Shown here one piece after another: positions 57,945 to 64,000 of a stretch of 64,000 nt of DNA. This DNA is from Cyathus striatus (lineage: Eukaryota; Basidiomycota; Agaricomycetes; Agaricales; Nidulariaceae). Location: positions 8,246,001-8,310,000 of the forward strand of contig JAOVFP010000001.1 in the NCBI GenBank assembly GCA_025738555.1. The letters are read 5' to 3'. Numbering within the stretch: the stretch's first letter is position 1; the number at the start of each line of letters is the position of its first letter. Position numbers and translations under genes: made by a program. The notes under the pieces are model-generated. The model was not told the origin of the DNA, ran no database searches, and worked only from the letters and a program-made list of their open reading frames with translations.

Positions 57945-57974
57945 CTGGAGTGTATGGAGGCAACCGTCACGCAT
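57579..57974 (-). CDS. Hypothetical ORF, 131 residues
   Basis: Frame with LRWKRDDCILEETRLVWLPN and EAHFNALMHELPYMAYNRER. The first codons lie inside the MITE at 57945, so the true start is unknown. The segment around YVMKTKSSTQRIEAHFNALM is alignable with degenerate sequence at 8530-8596 in which gaps break the frame. No domain recognised. It may be the remnant of a repeated gene. Confidence 0.3.
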   Translation of the reverse strand: MRDGCLHTLQYSNSSLRWKRDDCILEETRLVWLPNEPLTIVIREMLNHQSTRSCEGVLRRRYVMKTKSSTQRIEAHFNALMHELPYMAYNRERKFSQHYITWLKSLHFHVRFTINFKLVSHFGRKRTTFFV

Positions 57975-58210
57975 AACGCTGACCCGGTTGCGTTGCTAAA
58001 ATCACCCTTCGTCACGCATAACGGAGGCCCGGTTGCTAACGCTGATAGCGTGACAAGCTAGTTTTGGACGTAATATCCGAAAAAAATCGCCAAAAATCGA
58101 ATTTTGGTTGCCAATTCAGAAATTTGTCACGCAAAATTAAGTCTGGTTGCCAGCATTATGCCTGAAAAATCGTGTCACGCTCGAAGGTCCGTTGCCTCCA
58201 TACACTCCAG
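57945..58210. mobile_element. 266-bp MITE with internal GTCACGC repeats
   Basis: Terminal inverted repeats of at least 20 bp, starting CTGGAGTGTATGGAGGCAAC, are flanked by TA on both sides; similarity extends outward by CTG, so the true ends could be a few bases further. Inside, four words pairing GTCACGC with (G)GTTGC about 18 bp apart repeat. Non-coding. Confidence 0.8.
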
Positions 58211-58599
58211 TACAGCATTACACATTCAAATTCAACCAGGTACATCTTGCTACAAAATACAGTGAACACTGGAATGCTGGACATTAAACGATTTGAAACA
58301 CCGCAGTGCTAAAGAAACAAGCACAAATATAGCTTATACGGATCTTAAAGTATACGCATTGCCATGCATGTCCGATTCGAGAAGAAGAGTAAGAAAGGAG
58401 AGGATGGTTGTTGTTAAACGTAAGAGACGCATGGGGTTGTGAATAAAAATGATACTGTACTCCAGGATGGGGGTGCACAGCGAAAGTCTTAAGTTGCGCC
58501 AACACTGAGTCAAGACGCGCAGTACGAGCCGTGCCGTAACAGAGGAGAGTGGTGATGGTTACTGTGTCCTGGCTCAGAACGACGCATGACAGGGTAGCG
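58211..58599. other. Spacer
   Basis: No supported gene. A 112-codon - frame (58284-58622) lacks features and overlaps the end of R7. Confidence 0.35.
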
Positions 58600-58739
58600 T
58601 AGCACCAGATCCCTCCACCCACAGCACATTATCGCTTTCCTCGACTACAGGATAGGGTACAGTGTGCTAGAGAGTAGCGTGACGAGTCGCAGAGAAGAGG
58701 CCCCAATTTCTGCCTCGCGAGTCACACTGAGCGTAGCAA

Positions 58740-59720
58740 ATAGGTACCTCCCCATCCCAAGTACATTGCAGGGGAGGGTAAGTGCGTAGCGTCACCATTC
58801 CTGGGCTCAGAAAGATGGATCACCATGGTGCACGCAGGTCAGATTCCTACGGACAGGCACAGTGTAGTAGACAATGTGATAGGAGGAGGATAGGTGCTCA
58901 GGGCTCTTTCTCGTGCTCTAGAAAACGATGAGGTACAATAACGCACCCTTTTCATGCTCAGTGAAATCCGTAGAGAACATGCCACCGTCCCACACAACGC
59001 TATATCCCATCCTCGACAACGGGATAGACGGAGGATAGTAACCGCAGCGAAGCATTGCGGTTCTCTCCCCAGGTTCAGCGTTCCAGCGGAACTACGCTCC
59101 ACGTCGTACTATAAAGAAAGAAGCATATGAGTGGGTGATTGACGTGGCGTCGCGTGGCGGTTCTCCCCACCACTCAACGCTCCGCACCCAGTAGAAAAAC
59201 GACGCATGCCCAGGATAGGATGGGATAGCATATCACTACACACTACACACCATATCCCTCTACGCATAACGATATGGTATTCTTGATACGAACGTCCCGC
59301 ACTCAACAGGGCGGATCAGCGTGACACAACATGCACTAAAACAGATCCCTTCGAACAGACATGCTCGAGATTGAGATAGAGGGGTAGAGCACGGGCTGCT
59401 CCTTGAGTACGGGGTAGGGGGGATTGATTCTTCCACGTGGGGACAGAGGGCGGGGGAGAGGGAGGGGTAGTTATCGTGGCGCTCGCACACCATAGAGAAT
59501 AGTGCCACCGTTGTGCACGAGCTTTCTCCACACAATACGCTAGATTCTATCCTTGGCCACAGGATAGGGATCAGAATGGAAACCGTGGCGCACCATTACG
59601 GTTCTCTCCCCACGTTCAGCGTTCCAACGAAGCCACCATCCTGTACACGATTCATCCACAAAACGGAACCGTGGCGCACCATAACCTCCCTCCAATGTTC
59701 AACGCTCCAACTCCAACGAC
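58740..59720. repeat. Degenerate intronic minisatellite of the R family
   Basis: Words of the type ACCGTGGCGCACCATTACGG and TCTCTCCCCACGTTCAGCG recur at irregular 60-130 bp spacing (about 59045, 59155, 59580 and 59665). The same words, inverted, fill the intron-like part of R1 (2050-2160), R4 (30420-31110) and R8 (61060-61390). Confidence 0.55.
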
Positions 59721-60439
59721 ACCGTCACCGTCACTGTCACCGTCCAAAATAGAGGCATAGACGGGTTGCCGTGGCACTGCCATCCTTTCCAACTTAAACT
59801 GCATCCGCAAACCGCGTCTAACCGACGAAACGCAGATATCAACCATCCCAACCGAGACCCGGACTCAAGAAACGAAACGCAAACGCAAAAGAACTGATGA
59901 TGACATGAACTTACCTCAGTCAACTTGAACGCTCTGGCCGCTCGCGCTCAATATCGAGGAGGCACAGGCGGTGCTATTCTGAGCGGGTGATGGCTTGTTG
60001 CTACTGCCGAGGAGGCAGCTGGGGCTGTTGTATCACTTGTGGGTGATGCATCTTGAGTATCGCGATAGGAGTCGGGTCGGGTGGATGTCCTGTTAGTATA
60101 TGGTATACGATTATAAATATGCCGGTAAGGCTGGCCTCGGGAGTAGATAGATAGGGTAGAAGGGATCGGTGCCGGTCAAGTAGCGAAGGTCGGGTCGGTG
60201 TTCAAGTGGAGTCTTTTCCTTCCTTCCTTCTTCCAGGTGAAAATCCAAATCGTAGTGGGAGTCGTAAAGAAAGGCTCTAAGTTATAACATGCAAAGCAGA
60301 CGAGATAAGTATGAGAGGGAGAGGAGGAGAGAGTGTGCGGGGATCGGGTTGGTTACTGTAGCTGAGCGTGGAGGAAAGACGGCCAGAGCCCAAATAAGCT
60401 GGTGGCTGTGTCGTTTGTGATGGCATTCAACAATAGATT

Positions 60440-60445
60440 CACGTG
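60440..60445. promoter_or_regulatory. Shared CACGTG box between divergent R7 and R8
   Basis: GATTCACGTGATGCAATC: the palindrome sits at the junction of the reversed R7 and the forward R8, whose leaders run away from it in both directions. It could serve both; this is inferred from position only. Confidence 0.45.
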
Positions 60446-62870
60446 ATGCAATCATCATGCCGATGCCCCTGCCGCTTGATTTCGCCGATGAGTTTTCAAG
60501 TTTCCATCATCTTGTGACTATTACAGACTTGCAGTACCTACCCCACCCTCGCACTCTCTAGGTTTCCCCTCTCCCTCTCCCATCTCTTGTCCTGCCTTGC
60601 TTGTTATAACTGAATATCTCTTTACGACCACCACTACAAAGTTTGATTTTCACCTAGGATGGAAGAAGGATTCAGATGGAAAACTCGACTCGACACTCAA
60701 GATGCAGCACCTACATGCAATACAACAACCCCAGCTGCCTCCTCCCCAGCAGCAGTAAGCCATGACCCGCTCAGAATAGCGCCTCCTCGGGATTGAGTGC
60801 GAGCAGAGGATAGGGCAGGCCAAAGCGTTCAAGTTCTCTGAGGTGAGCTGATGTCGTTTCTCGAGTGTTGGGATAGTTTGCGATCTGCGTTGGTGACATG
60901 TGACAGTTGGACACGGTGTACGGGTGCAGTTTTAGTTGGGATGGAATGATTGGAGATCTGTATTGGCAGGTACAGTTTTAGTTAGGATGGACAGCGCTGC
61001 TACAGTTGCTTGCCTACGCCCCCATTTTGGACGATAACTGTGTCACTGGGGCGTTGAGCTTGGGGAGGAAAGCGGGATGTGTGGAGCACCTGGTGCGAGA
61101 CCGTGGTCCTGTTCTTTACGGCCTGCGCTGGGCGTGGGGGGGATGTAATCCCGCTACGGTATCCGCCCTCTCTCCTATCTGCTTTTCTGTGGGGGAATGT
61201 ACTGCGCTATGGTACCTAGTCCTCTACGGTAAACGCGAGGAGGAGCCTAGTGCACCTATCATCACCCCACCCTATTCTCGACAGTACCGTGATTCCGTTC
61301 GGGGGTATGTGGTGCACCACGGCGATACGTCTTACGCTACGTTCTCTATGGCGCGAGGAGTAATGACGCCACGGTACTTCCTCTCGTATCGTTATGCGTC
61401 AAGGGATCCGTTGTGATATGATACAGTACTGCGCCGTATGCTTGTCTGTAGTTTAGCACCCACCATCCTATCCTCCTGGGTATAAACAGCTCGTTGTTCT
61501 CACCTTGCGCTCGTAGATCTTGGTTCTTTGCAACTAAGCCACGCCTCCCATCTTGGGCTTATGATAGTTCGCGATTTTCCGTTTCAGCCTCCTTCAATCC
61601 TTATCTTCTTATTCTCGCTCTCCTTCGTTCTTTTCTTTCCTATTATCTAATATCTTAATGTACAAGTTACCGATCTAATACAATCAAATAGCAACAATGT
61701 CAAATGCCAATGCACGCCTTTCGATCTGTCAAAGTCAAAATCGAGTTCAACGACTTGGACAGGATGGCGTGTGCCTCTGCTGTGCTGCATACTCGCGTAC
61801 GTTCACTCTTTTCCTTCCCTCCACCCCCTTTCACATCTAACTTACGTTACCTTTCGTTCGTTAGCAAAATAACTCCCCCTCAGCACCCGAAAGTGCAACC
61901 ACACGGGGTACTCACAACCAAACCCACTTCTCCCACCAAAGACAACCACACCGCCCTTAAGAACCCCCAGCATCATACTATGCAGACAACAACAGGGCCT
62001 GCGCACTACTACACCATTTACGGATCTGAATGAGAGACGAGAGTCCTCGAAGTATAGTTGACCTTTTCTCGAGAAATGAGCGTGGACTCGGGGAGGGCAA
62101 GGGGGAGGGGGAGAGAAGGAGGGGGGCTGTAGCCAGCGGTTCTGGAAGGGAGAACGTGCGCATTGCTACTGGGTCGGCGAGGGAGAATGTTGGAATTTCG
62201 GAGAGGATGAGGCGTGTGTGTCCGTCGGTGGCTGTGTCTCCGCTTCTGTCTTCATTCTCATCTCTATGTTCAGCAGCAGAACCCTCAGCAGCACCATCAC
62301 CATCACAAGCACCAGCAGTGACAGCAAGAATACTTAAAAGATCCTACTCCAGCATGGACCTTTTCTGGGGACACTATGCACATTCAAATCTGGCTGTTTG
62401 GGTGGAGGGAGGGAAGAACATCAGTATGCCATTGCCTGGGACAGGAGGATCTCTTTCGTGTAGTTCATTTTGCTCAAGGGCAGGAGACATTAATTGCTTA
62501 TCCTGTGCCCATTCCAAGGCAATAACTCCCTCGCTCTTGCTCATACCGTGCAAGACTACAAAATCACCCCTTCCACTCCAACACATTAGGTATGTGGGCA
62601 TCATCACATTCAAGATCACAGACTCAACCCGTACCCGGTCCGAAGCTAAAGCTACCCGAACCATACGGTGTTCCCCCTTGGCTTGTTTCCGTTTCTTGAT
62701 TATTAAGGACAACGAGGAAGAGGAGTTATATATTTGCAGTGAAGCTCCTTCTCAATCTTGTGACCCGACTCAATGTATCGTCCTCAGAGATATTAAATAA
62801 ATATTACTTTGTACGATTTCAATCCCAAATATACATTCCAGCTACACGCATTCGTTTAAGGCAATAGTAT
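60446..62870 (+). pseudogene. R-family repeat gene, copy R8
   Basis: CT-rich leader (60565-60595), first block RLLGIECEQRIGQAKAFKFS with a GAG|GTGAG donor (60780-60845), minisatellite intron, second block QMPMHAFRSVKV...FNDLDRM (61700-61770), then an unusually long open frame (62030-62800) with GERRRGAVASGSGRENVRIA, TARILKRSYSSMDLFWGHYA and a cysteine-containing end. Compared with R6 the C-terminal frame is shifted, so the 256-residue frame is probably not the ancestral protein. Converges on DUF6533 copy 9. Confidence 0.6.
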
Positions 62871-62908
62871 AGTATCAATCAATGATTCCCTCTACTTCTC
62901 TGGAAAGT

Positions 62909-64000
62909 CTAAACCAAATCCACTTCGTGTTCTTCAGAGTTATTGGTTGTGCCAAGTGCAGGGCGAGCGAAGAAAATTGACCGCGACACGGAGGGAGCAC
63001 TTCCACTTCCATCCATGTCTGTCATTTTTCGTAAATTTAGTACCAATCGAGACCCCTGATAGCTTCTAAACATTAATTCTTACAATTAATGTATTGTAAC
63101 TGACCGTAAATGACAGCATCGCATAATACCACCTGTAAATGTATAAGAAAAGTGTATATCAACAACAGTACCCATGGTATTTACGGGGTATAACAGAAAC
63201 CAAATAGTATTCCTCTGGTATTGGTTATAATCAATGTCTGAATTAATGTAAATACTAAAAGATACTTTGATCAAAAACCACTTTGAACATATTTCCAAAT
63301 ATCTCTCACCAAACATAATGAAGAAATACAATGTTCCATCATGCACAAAGGAGATCACAATAGAGAAGTTGCTTCGTCTGCTTTGCAATACATTTTGCAG
63401 TCCTCCATGAGTATCACAGAGATTCTTCCAAAATTTTAAGATCGTAAGTAGAAACATAGCAGCTGTTAATGTATATTGTGTTCAAACTAGTGGGTAGTTG
63501 AAGTGAACATACCATGGACGGCAAGTTTGATTCCACCATAGGCAAATCCTAGCGAGTTGATAATATTTTCATGTCCAATATTTATTGTTATGCACACCAA
63601 TCCTGGAAGTTCAAGAAGACCTGTGCTTTCTTCAATGGTAGATAGTACGGAATAAGGTAGGAGCATCTAAAAATGATAATTGGAGTGCAACAATAATGTA
63701 GTATGCAGTTAGATTTAACTCACTGAATATTGTGCTAGTTCATTTCCACTTGCATATCAGTCTCAATCAATAAATAGTATTATAGCTTACCAATTAAACA
63801 TAGCCCTAGAAACCACACTACTTTTAAATTGATAAATCTTCAGTTTGCATAAAAGCTGGATGAAAAGCACACTTTTTCTGCTGTTCCCATAACATGCACA
63901 TACTCGAAATGCAAATATAAGGTCGATTGTTGTATCCAGTATGATTGTTCCCCTATGTAACTGCTGTTATGTTTCATGGAGCATAATAACTAAATTGACT
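62909..64000 (-). CDS. DUF6533-type membrane protein, copy 9 (partial, runs off the window)
   Basis: Last exons of another copy. Tail GSAPSVSRSIFFARPALG then SEEHEVDLV, stop at 62909-62911; membrane exon SNFSIVISFVHDGTLYFFIM (about 63310-63370); MFLLTILKFWKN; an upstream exon with LVCITINIGHENIINSL...YGGIKLAVH; the microexon CACAATATTCA; and the edge of the ACYGN exon. The start and signature exons lie beyond position 64000, so intactness cannot be judged. No lesion seen in the part present. Confidence 0.65.

Larger units (their letters stand above)
58600..60445 (-). pseudogene. R-family repeat gene, copy R7 (reversed)
   Basis: The only - strand R copy. Read backwards from 60445 it has the CACGTG box, CT-rich leader (about 60305-60345), CACAAGTGATACAACAGCCC (about 60031-60051) and the first block ending TTGACTGAGGTAAG (about 59917-59930). 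The rest is the intron-like degenerate minisatellite (GGTTCTCTCCCCA...TTCAGCGTTCC words at 59060, 59160 and 59600). The second block and C-terminus are absent. Confidence 0.55.

Noticed and set aside
62030..62800. 256-residue frame as the true R protein
   Set aside because: Alignment by eye with R6 shows the acidic C-terminus lies in another frame, so this frame is mosaic.

Overview
The window looks like nuclear DNA of a filamentous basidiomycete (Agaricomycetes). The evidence is many short GT-AG introns (about 45-60 nt), a multicopy family of basidiomycete DUF6533-type membrane proteins, an Agaricomycete-style seven-helix membrane protein, and a degenerate kinesin resembling the fungal Kip2 class. 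There are no operons, ribosome binding sites, rRNA genes, recognisable tRNA genes or CRISPR arrays. Most long open frames are accidental readings of repeats.

The main theme is a two-part module that has been copied again and again: an unidentified repeat gene, here called R, on the + strand running tail-to-tail into a DUF6533-type gene on the - strand. Modules or their remains lie at about 1.5-9.0, 18.8-24.7, 26.0-29.2, 29.9-34.6, 40.1-43.7, 52.8-57.0 and 60.4-64.0 kb. There is also a lone R at 35.4-37.1 kb, a reversed R at 58.6-60.4 kb, and a head-to-head pair of DUF6533 copies (copy 2 -, copy 3 +) at 11.1-17.6 kb. That makes nine DUF6533 copies and eight R copies plus a fragment. Copies 5, 6, 7 and 8 are the best preserved; copies 1-4 carry clear lesions; copy 9 is cut by the window edge. 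All R copies look decayed, although one small exon still keeps a shared reading frame.

The modules are riddled with non-autonomous transposable elements. Comparing an interrupted copy with an uninterrupted paralogue inside this same window gives the boundaries. They include a 3.9-kb foldback-like element made of minisatellites (2382-6275), a hAT element (9568-10776), a 1.87-kb element with a 9-bp duplication (11201-13070), a solo LTR (13657-14195), an element in an R promoter (18816-20133), a Tc1/mariner-like MITE (40693-41393), a 1.17-kb element in a kinesin intron (48175-49348) and a small MITE (57945-58210).

Other contents are a 331-bp tandem satellite at the left edge (1-993), an apparently intact seven-helix membrane protein gene (38693-39994), a kinesin pseudogene whose 5' end is present three times in +/-/+ orientation (44.6-50.2 kb), and a tetratricopeptide gene with a premature stop and a C-terminal membrane anchor (51.0-52.2 kb). 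The kinesin and TPR block sits between two inverted copies of a 26-bp sequence 8.1 kb apart.
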